Program-made: the position numbers and the translations under genes
Source of the DNA: Macrosoma leucophasiata
Taxonomy: Eukaryota; Arthropoda; Insecta; Lepidoptera; Hedylidae
DNA length: 64,000 nucleotides
Assembly (NCBI GenBank): GCA_036365455.1
Contig: JAWQUS010000027.1
Span: 19,828,501-19,892,500, forward strand
Reading direction: 5' to 3'
In this document: piece after piece, positions 21,395 to 32,252 of the stretch
Layout of the letters: each line of letters starts with the position of its first letter
How positions within the stretch are numbered: the stretch's first letter is position 1
Notes under the pieces: model-generated
Told to the model about the DNA's origin: nothing
The model's database searches: none
What the model saw: only the letters and a program-made list of their open reading frames with translations

Positions 21395-21568
21395 CCTCTT
21401 TATTCATAAACGTAAAATACGTTTATGAATAAGGAGGGCAGGCTAATGATTAACTAAAGTGTTGCTAATCTCTCCTTTGTCTTTTTCTATCCAGCACATT
21501 TGAAAATGCAACTGACAAAGACAAAGCATATTATAGCTAAAACGTATCTAATGTACGTTTATAAATAT
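21395..21568. mobile_element. MITE with TTATTCATAAACG ends, rearranged copy
   Basis: Shares CTAAAGTGTTGCTAATCTC, CAACTGACAAAGACAAAGCA and AGCTAAAACGTATCTAA with the intact copy at 53102-53246. At its left end the terminal repeat is doubled as a hairpin: TTATTCATAAACGTA (21400-21414), AAA, TACGTTTATGAATAA (21418-21432). Confidence 0.75.
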
Positions 21569-21569
21569 G

Positions 21570-22508
21570 AAGGTGAGAGTTTAGACGAGAATCAAAAAAA
21601 TAATGCGATGGTCCCCACCTTGATCTTCATCACTGGAGCTTTACTACCAGTTACTTTAACAATACTGTCACAGTCTAAAGAAAACGAACGTGTTAATTGT
21701 AATACTGTGATACTGTTATTAATTTTGAATATGACTATTATCGTAACATTCTTATTGACATTTTGTTTACATTTATGCAGATGACTGTTTGTTGTTTGCT
21801 GTGATGCTTATTTGCTTCTTTCGTGACATTAAGAAAATATGTTAACTTATCCAGCAAATAGTGTTTAATATATTGAAAATTATAACACGTATGCAGTACA
21901 TTAGGGAAGCACAGTGCACGCGGCGTACGTAGCGAGAATACGTAACTGAATGTTACACAGGATACGATGTTTACGTTGAAATAACTTTACACTTTTATTT
22001 CCTCCGATAGGGTATGCATATACATGTATCTCAAAGAAAGGAATCCACCTTATTCTTTACTACCTGTTGCCCGGGATTTCCTACATTTTTTTGGCACAGA
22101 CAGTAGCCCGTGTATTTTGTTAGGGTTCAAAATGGGTTCCTGGCATATTGCTGAATTGGTCACCTTTTTGGTGGTAAAAGAAGACACACATTTAGAGCAG
22201 ACCTATGTACCTAGTATGTATAACATTGTGCAATTTTCTTAAGTGATTTCGTGTACTCTTTTTCTCTGTTACCAACCCGTGTTTGCTTTCTGCACCATAT
22301 AAAGTTTTACTATTACTACTATTTCTATAAAATATATTCCTCTTTATTAAATTTCCTTAAAATTTCGGTTTTAGAGCTTGATCGGGAAAACGTAATAGAC
22401 AGACTTTTAATTACATTCATAATATGTATTGTAAAATACGTATATAATACAATGTCTCACGAATCACTATACATATGATTTAAAAAAAAAAACGAAAGGT
22501 ATTGTAAT
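21570..22508. other. no feature recognised
   Basis: No supportable gene. Short open frames have no family signature. Confidence 0.4.
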
Positions 22509-22518
22509 ATAGAAATAA

Positions 22519-22832
22519 AACGTAACTTCACGCCTGTAATCCCCGAAGGGGTAGGCAGAGGTAAATGCATGCATTCAATCATACATGCAAACACCCACGA
22601 CTCGCCGGTTACGTTTTGGCCCATGTAACAGGTGGCGAACCTGTTGCCATCTCCGGGCACATTACCAAACTCCGGGGTACTGGGAAACTTCCAGAAAATG
22701 GAAAAATCCCAATAGAAGCAGAGATAAAGGCTTTTAAACCGTTATCTCTAATATCCCCGACCCGGGAATCGAACCCAGGACCTCCAGCGTAATAGTAGTG
22801 GCCTGCTACCACTACGCTACTGAGGCAGTTGG
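22519..22832 (-). mobile_element. SINE-B, 10-bp target duplication
   Basis: Complete reverse copy with CCCCGAAGGGG loop, body and tRNA-like head (TGGCCTGCTACCACTACGCT). The duplication ATAGAAATAA lies at 22509-22518 and 22833-22842. Confidence 0.9.
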
Positions 22833-22951
22833 ATAGAAATAATAAATAATAAAAAGTGTCGACTGCGCTATATAAGTTTCAGTTCAGTATAAATCATGGA
22901 GCAACCTGACGATGGTTTACAATTGATGACATACGGTCATCAGACTTTAAA

Positions 22952-23165
22952 CCAGGCCACTACTACTATGCTGGAGGTCCTGCGTTCGATTCCCGGCTAT
23001 CAGAGATAACGGTTTAAAATGCTTTATCTCTGGTTCTATTGGAATTTTTACATTATCAGGCTCGCCATCTGTTACATGGGCCAAAAACGTAACCGGCAAA
23101 TCGTAAGTGTTTGCATGCATTTACCTCTGCCTACCCCTTCGGCGATTACAAGCGTGAAGTTACGT
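22952..23165 (+). repeat. SINE-B, A box lost and body deleted
   Basis: Starts within the head at CCAGGCCACTACTACTATG, keeps a B box GTTCGATTCCCGG, lacks about 60 bp of body after GGAATTTTTACATT, and ends GATTACAAGCGTGAAGTTACG. Inverted to its neighbour 120 bp away. Confidence 0.8.
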
Positions 23166-23834
23166 TTTTGTTTTTTTTTTCTTACAAGCCCATAACCTAC
23201 AAGAGCAAAAAAAAGTTCTTTAATGTACGATAAAGCCAACACGATTTAAAAATTGCACAAAAATAAAAATCCAATCAATCATGAAAATCTCATAACTTTC
23301 AGGTTGTTGTGTTTACTTTGTAATTGGAAATTATGTTGAAATGGACCTAAAAATGGGGAAATGGAGGAATTTGTAAATAATTGATGCTTTCCATATATAA
23401 ATTGTTCAGTGTCTATTTAATTTATTATGTGTTTTTGATTATTATTAGTGGTTATTCACTCTAGGTTAGTTTAAAAAAAAATGACGATGTAAAAGTGCTC
23501 TCCAGGAGCCTAATTATATGAAATAAATGAATAAACTGAATAAACTGTTGGGATTGTCCATAAAATTGAATAAATCCATTTCACGAAAATCATGAATGGA
23601 ATGCCGTGAAGGCAATAAAAACGTTACAGTTCGATTAAGTTACGATCTAATAATAGAACCAACGAACTGATTACATTCCATTTTTCTCCCATCGGATAGT
23701 GCCTTGGTAGGACGAAACAAAAGGTTCATTATTTATATTTATTCACCCATCAAGATCAACGTTTGTTATTCGTTTTCACTTGAATTTATCGAAATTGTAT
23801 CTGCAACTGAATTGTAGGTATATTTTACGTTACG
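23166..23834. other. no feature recognised
   Basis: AT-rich with no assignable element. Confidence 0.4.
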
Positions 23835-24411
23835 CACGTAACTTCGTGCCTGTAGTTCTCAAAGGGGTAGGCAGAGGTAAATGCATGCATTCAAGCATAC
23901 ATGCAAACACCCATGATTTGCTTATTTACGCCTTTTGGTGGCGCGCTTGTTGACATCTCCGGACATAATTACCAAACTCCGAGGCTCCTACTCTACTAAC
24001 TCCTATTCTACTGGTGGTAGAGCTCCAGTGACGGAGCTCGCGGACGTAGGCACCACCGCATTACCTAATATACTTGCCGCTAAATGGTAGTGTTCATCAC
24101 TATCGTGTTCCGGTCAGGTGGTAATGTACGGCCCTGTAATTTCCATAACACCTAATGTCTCAGGAGTGGCAGCGCATCTGCATTTTGATCTCGTGTCATT
24201 GTGTGGTTGTCTTTAGGCTGCAGTCATCACTTAACATCAATGTGAACTGCATGCTATTTTGCCACTTATATTACATAAAAAAAAGGCACTGAGCAACTTC
24301 CAGAGAATTGAAAAATCCCATTAGAACCAGAGATAAAGGATTATACACTGTTATCTCTGATTGCTCCCGATCCGGGAACCGGAACCCAGGACCCCAGCGT
24401 AATAGTAGTGG
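23835..24411 (-). mobile_element. SINE-B split by a SINE-A
   Basis: Tail half 23835-23985 (CACGTAACTTCGTGCC to CTCCGAGGC) and head half 24285-24411 (GGCACTGAGCAACTTCC to GACCCCAGCGTAATAGTAG) join into one SINE-B once the intervening 24010-24284 SINE-A and a 24-base CT-rich filler are removed. GGC is shared at both edges. Confidence 0.85.
24010..24284 (+). mobile_element. SINE-A nested in SINE-B
   Basis: Runs from ACTGGTGGTAGAGCTC to ACATAAAAAAAA with a short deletion near 24147. It lies inside the SINE-B at 23835-24411 and is therefore younger. Confidence 0.9.
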
Positions 24412-24589
24412 GTCCGTTATTAAATAAATGAAATTGCATGCAAAGACTTAAATTAAAATCGTTTTCGCAGGGATACACACATTCTTTCTTTTCCGTACTG
24501 CCTATTGTTTAATCCCCAAACCCCACTCATTTGAAAGAGCGTTTTCTTTTTCTTGGCTCTAAACATACCTTGTCCCTTCGTTCTTCCAA

Positions 24590-25018
24590 TAATCTCCTTC
24601 TTTCTTAATTCTCCTTCACATACCTCTACCCTTTACTCCAAATCTTTCACAGTGCAAGCTATCCGCTAATGGAACATGCTGCCTGTCGAAATTCGACATA
24701 CTAATTCAGTCGGAGCATTTAAAAAACGGATCTACGACCACTATGTTGCCCAGATCTTTTCCTTGAAATAATAATTATTTTCCAAAATAATTTACAAATA
24801 CCTTGAAGTATAACCTGTTGTAATCGTTTTGTAATATTATTATTGCAATATTACATCAACTTGAACTATAGTACACCCCTTTTACTTTTTTCATTTCCGC
24901 AGTTTCCTTAACCCAAAGGTTGTCTGGAAGAGATAGCAGCTTTGTGATAAGACCGTCTTTTGTACAGTGTATCTCTTTTATCTTTGTATTTTGTATGTTT
25001 TGGTGTACAATAACACTT
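24590..25018 (+). pseudogene. CR1/Jockey-group LINE, 3' end of ORF2 plus 3' UTR
   Basis: The frame ending at the TAA near 24770 contains WNMLPVEIRHTNSVGAFKKR, the WNxLPxEIR...FK signature closing ORF2 of CR1/Jockey-group LINEs. The codon just before the Trp is TAA, an in-frame nonsense change. The following 3' UTR has AAGGTTGTCTGGAAGAGATA (24914-24934) and GATAAGACCGTC, a common lepidopteran CR1-type 3' block, and ends at a SINE-A. The 5' part, including RT, is missing. Confidence 0.7.
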
Positions 25019-25190
25019 GTTTTTTTTTTGTGCAATTCACATTGATGTTAAGTGATGACTGCAGCCTATAGACACCCACACAAAGACCAAGGTCAAAATA
25101 CTCCTGAGGCCTAAGGTGTTATGCCTCTGTGCCGGAAATTACAGAACACGATAATGCTAAACACTACCATTTAGCGGCAAGTATATTAGA
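25019..25190 (-). repeat. SINE-A, internally deleted
   Basis: T run, then CAATTCACATTGATGTTAAG through TATGCCTCTGTGCCGGAAAT to CATTTAGCGGCAAGTATATT. It lacks the segment around CAGATGCGTTACC and the GGCCGTACATTACC part. Confidence 0.8.
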
Positions 25191-25740
25191 TGTTTTTGAT
25201 ATATTTCTAATCAAAAATAGTTATTTGTGAAATTCTTTTAACAAATAGAACCAATTTGCTATTTAATTATAGGAAACCATAAAAATTTACCCTTCGATTA
25301 GTATCACCTCTCTTTGCCATAAACCGCATCCCATTTCCAATCGTGACATAAAACGAAGTGGGTCAACACAAGAGTCCCATGCGGAACCACTCTCAAATAG
25401 ATATTGCAGATGAAACCCAATTTTGTATTTCATTCCAGAGGATGGCGGCGTGGAATCAAATTGGAAATTTAATGAAATACCAATTAAATCGGAACGCCTT
25501 ATGAAGTAAGATTGGCTAGACTATGTTTGAATAACGTGGGAGGCCCAATATTTGAACGTTGTGAAGGTTTTCTATTGATTTGAGGTGATTCAGTTATTTT
25601 GATGTTTTATTCTAACTTTTATCTTTACTACAAGTCTTTAGGTTATTTCTCTTATTCTCGGTGGTTATTGTTTTGGGGTAGACACTTCCGAATTGGTACA
25701 AAGTGTGTGTGCGTCCCTGGAACTTTTAAAATAAGATAAT
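25191..25740. other. no feature recognised
   Basis: Includes a purine-rich AGAGGATGGCGGCGTGGAAT stretch. No gene supported. Confidence 0.4.
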
Positions 25741-25761
25741 AGAAATAAAAAACACAAATAC

Positions 25762-25804
25762 ACACATATATATATATGTGTGTCTGTGTGTGTATATATA
25801 TATG
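25762..25804. repeat. (TA)n/(TG)n microsatellite
   Basis: CACACATATATATATATGTG followed by TGTGTGTGTATATATATATG. Confidence 0.9.
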
Positions 25805-26099
25805 TAAAGAAATACTATTTCTTTCTTCGCACTCTGTGTGTTTACTTACCATGAAGTTTGGTTATAGTTTTTAACTTTTTAATTGTCTGATTTTAAAGAA
25901 GAAACGAATTCAGAATGTCAGATGACAGATTTAAATACGAGTTGATTGACAATTGGATAATCAATGAAAATTTTAATATTATATTATTTTATGTTTTAAA
26001 AGTGAAAGAATAAACTTTCATTGTCGTTTCTTCTTTACAGGTTTGAGTTCATATTGTTTTATATTACCTAAATAAAATAGTCTCTGTATAAAAAAAACT

Positions 26100-26370
26100 A
26101 ACAATAAATCTTCTTTAAGTATAAAAATCTATTGCTGGTCGGTAGTCCCGCTAAAACTCCAGAACGGTTGGACCGATTTGGTTAATTAGTTTTGAATTAT
26201 TTCTGAAAGCCCAAGGTAGGTTTAATAGGTAAAGAAATATCAAAACAATTGAAGGGAAATAGTATAAACCACAATTATATTTTCAATAAAAATAGTCCGT
26301 ATATATCAAACCTTTATTACAGACACATTATTTCATTGTGAGGCAAAACGAAGTTTTCCGGGACAGCTAC
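26100..26370 (+). mobile_element. Helitron remnant
   Basis: TCTATTGCTGGTCGGTAGTC, CAGAACGGTTGGACCGATTT and terminal GCAAAACGAAGTTTTCCGGG then ACAGCTAC resemble a lepidopteran Helitron whose 3' end would be a hairpin followed by CTAG; here the end is mutated. Confidence 0.5.
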
Positions 26371-26394
26371 CGCCAGCTATACATAATATAAATC

Positions 26395-26754
26395 ACGTCC
26401 CAAGTATTCTTTTAAGATATATTTAATGTACAGTTTTGACTATCCTACGATTTTATTAAATGTAGAGATTCCCGTGGGAATGAGTGATTTTCCCGTAATA
26501 GAAAGTAGCATAAATGTTGGCCAGGCTTAGTATCTATACACCAAAAAAAGTTTCATCCGAATCCGTCTAGTATCTTCGGAGATTAGCCTGGACAAAGGGA
26601 TAAACAGATAAACAGATAAACAGACAAACAGACAGACAATAAAATTAAAAATAATTGAAAAGTGTTCTAATACTATTTTAACATCGCCCCCAATTAGTTT
26701 TTCGTAAATATATACAATGTACAGACACGCGGGTTTCACTGTTTTATTATATTA
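26395..26754. repeat. Helitron/MITE-associated repeat with (ACAGATAA)n
   Basis: AAGTTTCATCCGAATCCGTC and TCTTCGGAGATTAGCC precede an AAACAGATAAACAGAC array. The mariner copy at 26755 interrupts its right side. Confidence 0.45.
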
Positions 26755-27529
26755 GGTTGGGGAAAAAGTTTCTTCGCATTTTTTAAGATAATTCAAAACA
26801 TTTTTTAATATAGTTTATTTAAATTTAACTAAAGTATGTATGTACCATTTTGTTCGATAACTTTTTGCCATCTTGTAGGTAGGGACATGATCCCATTGCT
26901 ATAAAAATTTTGGGACTTCTCATCAAAATAGCGCGACAAGTGGATTTGGCAGTCCTCTCGTGATGTTAACCTAACATTACATAAAGAATTCTGAAGAGAC
27001 CGAAACAGGTGGAAATTTGAAGGTGCAAGGTCAGCTTTTTTCAAATGCGCCAAAACTGTTTTGTGATCAATTCTCAGTTCCTCAGCTACGTCGTAACTAC
27101 TGATATGTCGATCTTGCTCCACTTTTTCAAAAATGGCATCCATTTTATCCGTAATAACAACCAGAGCGAGGTGCATCTTTGACATCAAAATTTCCGGATT
27201 GAAAACGCTTAAACCAAGTTTGTGCTACTCTCACAGACACTGCACTAGGTCCATAAACATCGCAAATTTATCGCGGCTTACGTTGCATTTTTACCGTTTT
27301 TTGTAGTAAAATTTTAAAATGTATCGAATTTCTTCATTGGATTCACTCATCTTGACAGTACGAAAAACAAATGAAAATTACACATTTGCCTAATTTGAAT
27401 TTGGAATTATGTTCTTTAAAATTTTAACTTTCAATGATACCAAAACCAGCCAGATACAAATACTATAGCCAAAGAGATTTTATTACAAATTCATACATAC
27501 TATAATGCGAAAAGACTTTTTCCCCAACC
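26755..27529 (-). mobile_element. mariner deletion derivative, 775 bp
   Basis: Intact ends GGTTGGGGAAAAAGTTTC and GACTTTTTCCCCAACC, with TA before the left end (26753-26754). On the minus strand it retains transposase N-terminal text (DKMDAIFEKVEQDRHISSYD), then jumps straight to the C-terminal APSNFHLFRSLQNSL. The interval with the first two catalytic Asp residues is deleted. Non-autonomous. Confidence 0.9.
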
Positions 27530-27569
27530 ATTATAACAGAAAATCGAAGACAAAAAAACAGTTTTAAGA

Positions 27570-27930
27570 TTTTTGTCTGTTTGATTGTATGTATATCTGG
27601 GCTAAATTAATAAAGTAATCAATGGATTTACTTCAAATTTTGCATGAATATTACTAACAGGCCCGGTCAACATAAAGGCTACATATTATCACGCTATCTC
27701 CTACGGGGAAAGAGCTGTGAATCTTTAAAATCGTGGGAAAGTCAAAACTGTATATTGATTTTTTTGTTTTAAATAATATTTGGGGCGTGATCTACTAACT
27801 ATCGATATTGAAGCCAAATATAGTGTTTGATTGTCTGTTGTTGTTTGTCTGTATGTATATCCGGGCTAAACTCAAAAAGTACTTAATGGATTTACTTCAA
27901 ATTTTGCATGAATATCCGGGAATTTTCAAG
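27570..27930 (+). repeat. Helitron-associated direct repeat pair
   Basis: TGTATGTATATCTGGGCTAA with ATGGATTTACTTCAAATTTT (27588-27650) recurs as TGTATGTATATCCGGGCTAA with the same second motif (27851-27905). It leads directly into the helicase fragment. Confidence 0.6.
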
Positions 27931-28115
27931 GACACCGCATTGGGTAAGGTTAGGTACCGAGCATCCAAATAATGACGAAAGCTATTGCCTGCGGTTGTTA
28001 CTTCACACGGTCCGAGGCCCAACGTATTTCGCTTTTCTGAGGACATTTGATGGCGTGGAGTATCCCACTTACCGCGCAGCCTGCGTAGCACGTCACCTTC
28101 TCGACTGTGACCAAA
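27908..28115 (+). pseudogene. Helitron RepHel protein fragment
   Basis: The open frame reads RLGTEHPNNDESYCLRLLLH followed by TVRGPTYFAFLRTFDG and VEYPTYRAACVARHLLD. In Helitron Rep-helicase proteins the equivalent is a YYLRLLLxxVRGPTSFxxLRTxxG...Y.T...A...LGLL segment between the Rep nuclease and the Pif1-like helicase. Rolling-circle motifs and Walker motifs are outside the fragment. Similarity stops after LLDCD. It is the only trace in the window of an autonomous Helitron. The ATG is incidental; upstream codons are repeat sequence. Confidence 0.75.
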
Positions 28116-28220
28116 GTTGTATAACGGGACTCGCCTTAAAGCCATCTCGACCCACAGACACACCATTGAGGCGGAAATTCTTACGAGTTGTGGCATTGGT
28201 GAGGCAGTATTTATACCTGT

Positions 28221-28530
28221 TTTATATTATTTCGCATTAACACATGCTTGTGAAATATATTTTATTTTTAAAGAAAAATGGAAAGAAAAATTTGACTTCA
28301 GGCGAGGCTCGAACTCGCGACCTACTGGGAATCTAGTCCAGCCGCTCTTCCAATTGAGCTACTGAAGTCCTGCCCGATTTGTCAAATCTTTCCTTCACAT
28401 TTATTGCCTTGCTTTATGGTAGCAGTAGCGCCATCTATTGCCAACCATGCTAGATAACTAGATTCCCAGTAGGCCGCGAGTTCGAGTCTCGCCAGAAGTC
28501 AAATTTTTCTTTCCATTTTTCTTTAAAAAC
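28221..28530 (-). mobile_element. foldback element containing a tRNA-like unit, copy 1
   Basis: Inverted arms of about 75 bp (about 28262-28336 and 28448-28524), each carrying AAAAATGGAAAGAAAAATTT and TTGACTTC, the T-arm and the CCTACTGGGAATCTAGT half of a tRNA-like sequence. One arm continues into a complete tRNA-like unit (28294-28369). The centre holds ATAAATGTGAAGGAAAGATT in reverse and AGATGGCGCTACTGC-type sequence. The reverse-complement copy is at 55826-56125. Confidence 0.75.
28294..28369 (-). other. tRNA-like sequence (76 nt), probably not a functional tRNA
   Basis: The minus strand begins GACTTCAGTAGCTCAATTGG and folds with a perfect acceptor stem (ACTTCAG / CTGAAGT), a D arm GCTC...GAGC and a T arm GCGAG-TTCGAGC-CTCGC. 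The anticodon stem CTGGA/CCCAG has a mismatch, and its seven-base loop would read AGA. That codes Ser, but the long variable arm of tRNA-Ser is absent. A and B boxes look usable by pol III. Confidence 0.6.
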
Positions 28531-28535
28531 AAAAA

Positions 28536-28680
28536 AAGCCATCGCTTTACTCCAATAACTGGCTGTCACTCTGACTGACTGATTGATTGATTCTGACTTT
28601 TACGCTGCTTAACAATACAAAATATCTTCTACTTAAGACAGTACACTGGCATTATGCGTAACAGCGTTGCAATAATAAAA
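28536..28680 (+). repeat. dispersed block shared with 58.2 kb
   Basis: GCCATCGCTTTACTCCAATA, TTTTACGCTGCTTAA and GGCATTATGCGTAACAGCG recur in order at 58180-58355 inside the 1,024-bp insertion. It ends in A-rich sequence, suggesting a retroposed 3' end. Confidence 0.65.
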
Positions 28681-28709
28681 AAAAAGCAAACTGCCTGTCA
28701 GTTTGCTTT
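28677..28709. repeat. A/T-flanked hairpin
   Basis: Arms AAAAAAAGCAAACTG and CAGTTTGCTTTTTTT around CCTGT. Confidence 0.8.
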
Positions 28710-29064
28710 TTTTTTACAAAATAAAGAAAATACCACATCTCATAGATTAAGTACTTAGAGATGTAGCCAGCGTGTGGCCGCTCATGAGACAGCCATATGA
28801 AATCATGAGTGTTGCTAGTAAGTAAAGTTTCCCAATTTTCTTTCTAATCATTTACTATATCTCGGCAAGTTTTTATGTTAAACATTCCTAAGCATTTTAC
28901 TTTTATTCAGATTAGTTGAACTGTTACGAATTGATTGAATGATGAATTAAAACATGTGCATCTACCATTCAATTAATTCTATACATTTTGCTGAAAGATC
29001 AAGAACATATCGAGAAAATGTATATAATTTGAAATAAGTAACCATCAATTAGCATTTATTATGC

Positions 29065-29109
29065 TGCGAGCTGTGAATAATCTAGAACCTAGATTATTCA
29101 CAGCTCGCA
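29065..29109. repeat. perfect 21-bp hairpin, 3-nt loop
   Basis: The left arm 29065-29085 begins TGCGAGCTGTGAATAATC. The right arm 29089-29109 is its exact complement and the loop is AAC. No other copy in the window. Confidence 0.88.
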
Positions 29110-29564
29110 CTCTAGAACATCATCTACAGGGTATTATTTCTTTGGCCGCGATCTTATAGATAGTTTATCAGAACGATTGCTGTATCGGGTAAGGCATTCA
29201 ATATTTGCGTGTAAGTAATAGTTAAATAAAACTAAGAGTTTCAGTGTGATTATCGCTTTATTATTCAAATTATAAATATCAAAACATAAATCATTATACA
29301 ATTATAATGTTAGTGTCCTGTCATGAAATGTCAGAATGTTAATGTTAGTACTTCCGTGGAATGAACGGAAATACTAAGTTCAGAAGGGTCTTTACCTTTT
29401 TTAATTAGCCCTTAAAACATTAAAAGCAAGCAACATACACCGGCAAACAATGATCAACAATTTCACATCGATAAGTGGGTACCGAGTAAATGAAAACTGC
29501 AGCCTATAGATAACTTTTTAAACATTGAGATCTCGATTTAAATGCAAATATGTGTGTATCTTCA

Positions 29565-29645
29565 CGCAAGGTCCCTAACGGGGTAGGCAGAGAGTGTAGA
29601 GCGCCAGATATCCCGGCCCTGACAAACCTCGTCGTTCACCCACCC
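29565..29645 (-). repeat. SINE-C 3' end
   Basis: On the minus strand: GATATCTGGCGCTCTACACT, CTGCCTACCCCGTTAGGGAC, then TTGCGTGAAG. The tail resembles that of SINE-B but the loop differs. It matches the inserted copy at 34767-34896. Confidence 0.65.
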
Positions 29646-29698
29646 TCAGTCGGTTAAAAATAAAAAAAAGGGAAGGCAAAGTTTGACGCATTGGTGTG

Positions 29699-29805
29699 GG
29701 ACCTCTGTAGCTTAGAGGTAAAGTGGCTGGACTGATTATCCTGAGGTTGCAGGTTCGATTCCTGCCCGAAGTCAAATTTCTTTCCCATTTTTTTCTATAA
29801 TAACA
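29699..29805 (+). repeat. tRNA-like SINE head
   Basis: A box CTGTAGCTTAGAGGTAAAG and B box GCAGGTTCGATTCCTGC (a perfect 5-bp T stem), followed by GAAGTCAAATTTCTTTCCC, the same 3' flank as the foldback elements at 28.3 and 56.0 kb. The acceptor stem is imperfect (GACCTC / GAAGTC), so a SINE or pseudo-tRNA is more likely than a gene. Confidence 0.6.
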
Positions 29806-29809
29806 TATT

Positions 29810-31625
29810 CTTAATTGTACACCATCTCGGAAAGAATTACCAAAGCCACTTAATATTTTATTATGGCTTATTGTCAATTCTAACACTGTTGGAACCAGCG
29901 ACAGGTTGAGGTTGATCGATGGTTGGAACAAAAATTTATTTGTCTACGAAGTTATGAGAATATAAATGACAATGCCAGAAATTACATAGAACTTTGACCC
30001 ACCTGCAAACAGTTATTTACCAGCATGGCGAATACCTCTTTTTGCTGGGATTATATCACTGATTATTTACACACACATTTAATGACTTTTAAACTTGTAG
30101 TTTATGTGTAAACTTAAAAAATGTCATGCATGGCACGGCCGCAGTAATATACATTTGATACAGTACACACAGTAAGGACATGGTCCATACAGCCTGGTCA
30201 AGTATTAAATCATTCTGATTTCTTCAAACCAGTATGCTATGTAAAAATAAAATTATTTAATATTTAAAGAACCGTTCTTTGACATAAGTACCTAGGTTTG
30301 TTGTTGCTATTATATAAGTAAAATCGTTTTTCGGGTAGATCAAAAATCTGTGACAGTTATGTTGACCGATACCTTCATTGTCAACGTTTCGATAGTAAAA
30401 ACAGCGTTTGTAATAATTTTAAAATAATTTTTTGATTAATTAAATGTAAGAAAATAATATATTTGGATTAAAACTAACTTTGGGTGGTTAAAACTTGAGT
30501 TAGAACGTTTTAAAGTATTGTATTGTTATTTAGAGTAACGCAATTGATTGCGTTTCTAATTAGGAACAACCATAACCAAGTCTTTTTAATCGTAATTATT
30601 AACCTCAAGTTATACAGAAAAAAGATCAATTAACTAAGAATTCTATTTTCAAAACACAGTTTTTCTTTCATTTACATTTCGTGTAAATACTGGGTCACAA
30701 TCTGCCATTGTCATTTATAGCAACACACCAAAATAAGTATGTGGGATTATTATTATTATTCATCAAGAGTTATATGCTTCAACGTGTATTTTGTTCAATA
30801 GACATACATTATTTACTAATATCTGTTTACTTACGAATGAAAATTGATGTCGTTTAAAGGCCTCGTTTCTGTACTGTTTATACAGGCTAAAATACTGCAA
30901 CCTCCTATTTACTGCACACATTACACACTAATCACTTAACTAATTGAGTCTTTTTCCCATAAATACCCAAAAACTTATTAATAATAAATGCGTATACGAT
31001 AGGTTATCTATTACAGCAATTGCGATGACAGATATTTGTTTGGCTAACTTTTGCTGTCACTTACGAAGTTCGCCAAGCAAAAACCGGCACGCCGTAAGGG
31101 ACAAAAGATACGATGCTCTATTTCAACTTTCTTATGTTCTTTGTCAACTGTCTCACTTCCACAAAGCATATGGCGAACATGGCTACGTCTATAGGTACTT
31201 AGTCTAAGCCACATCTGTTTTTCTAAGCCACATCTAATTTCTGTTTTTACAATATTTCTACCAACTACCTACAATAACCGACCCACCACTTGCAATAAAT
31301 CCACGGTTGTCGCAGACAGAAAAAGCCAGTGCGGGCAGAACATTGTAATAATGGATTTATTAATTTTACGCCCCTCGCCCAGGCTTATTGCGTACTCTTT
31401 AATACCACATAACTTGATTTATAGCTTTAAGGGGTTGCGAAGGTCAAATAAAGCGGGGAAGTTGACAGTATGTGGGATAAGGTGATGACGTTGTGATAAT
31501 AACTGCCTTCGTAGCTTAGTACGTCACAACTGCGAGAGAAGAGATACTGGGATACTTTCAACAAAATTCCCTCAGTATTCTGAGGATCACATTATTAATA
31601 TGTGGAATAACATATTTACGTAAAT
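29810..31625. other. 1.8 kb without recognised genes
   Basis: AT-rich with no strong repeat matches in the window. Open frames are short and featureless. Confidence 0.4.
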
Positions 31626-31629
31626 GACC

Positions 31630-31785
31630 TTGTGTTTGAGCCCCCGGGCGGGCTCGCGTAAGATAAGGAATAAATTCTACATTGGGATTCTGGGTTCCAA
31701 AATATAGACAAATCCTGATAGGCTTTGTCTATATTTTGGAAGTTTTCTAGTAGGGAGCTTGGCAATGTGCCTAGAAATATCATAT
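31630..31785 (+). repeat. SINE-B remnant containing an 18-bp hairpin
   Basis: ATTGGGATTCTGGGTTCC and GGGAGCTTGGCAATGTGCCT match the SINE-B body at low identity. Within it TTCCAAAATATAGACAAA (31695-31712) pairs exactly with TTTGTCTATATTTTGGAA (31724-31741). Confidence 0.5.
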
Positions 31786-31819
31786 TTTCGTAATTTTTAT
31801 ATAAAAGAATGATAAATGT

Positions 31820-31920
31820 AAAAGGAGCAAGGTGTGTCGTGAGGTATGAGGTGTGTCAGGACCAGGATTTGACTCTTCACAGGTGCAGATAGACCCCGCA
31901 AAGGACTTGGCGTGAAAACA
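31820..31920 (+). repeat. SINE-C tail remnant
   Basis: GTGAGGTATGAGGTGTGTC-AGGACC and GGACTTGGCGTGAAAACA parallel the SINE-C segment at 34820-34892. Confidence 0.4.
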
Positions 31921-32252
31921 CATTCATAAGTTACTATATTTTTTGTTTTGGATAGAAGAAATTGTTACTCCAAAAGTAGTCGAATACATTGTTTAACTTA
32001 GTAGCTATAGTGACATATTATCACTATGAATATTTAAAACACCTACCTGGTAAACAAGCTAAGGGTACAACCAAGGGTAATGTGTGTCAACAAAGTGCAA
32101 TTTGTATGATAATGTTGTACAACCGTTACCACCGCGCCCCGCCCCGTAGTTAGTGCTCCACTAACTGTCTGTAGGCATGTCATGGTAATGACTTTATTTT
32201 TTCTAGTTCATAGTTCACAGAACTTTGGAAATAGCGTCAGACTTGTATTATA

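Noticed and set aside
28294..28369. Functional tRNA gene
   Set aside because: Anticodon-stem mismatch, an implied AGA (Ser) anticodon without a long variable arm, and location inside a repeated foldback element.
28677..28709. Rho-independent-type terminator
   Set aside because: The hairpin followed by T-run looks bacterial, but the sequence is insect nuclear DNA and no gene ends here.
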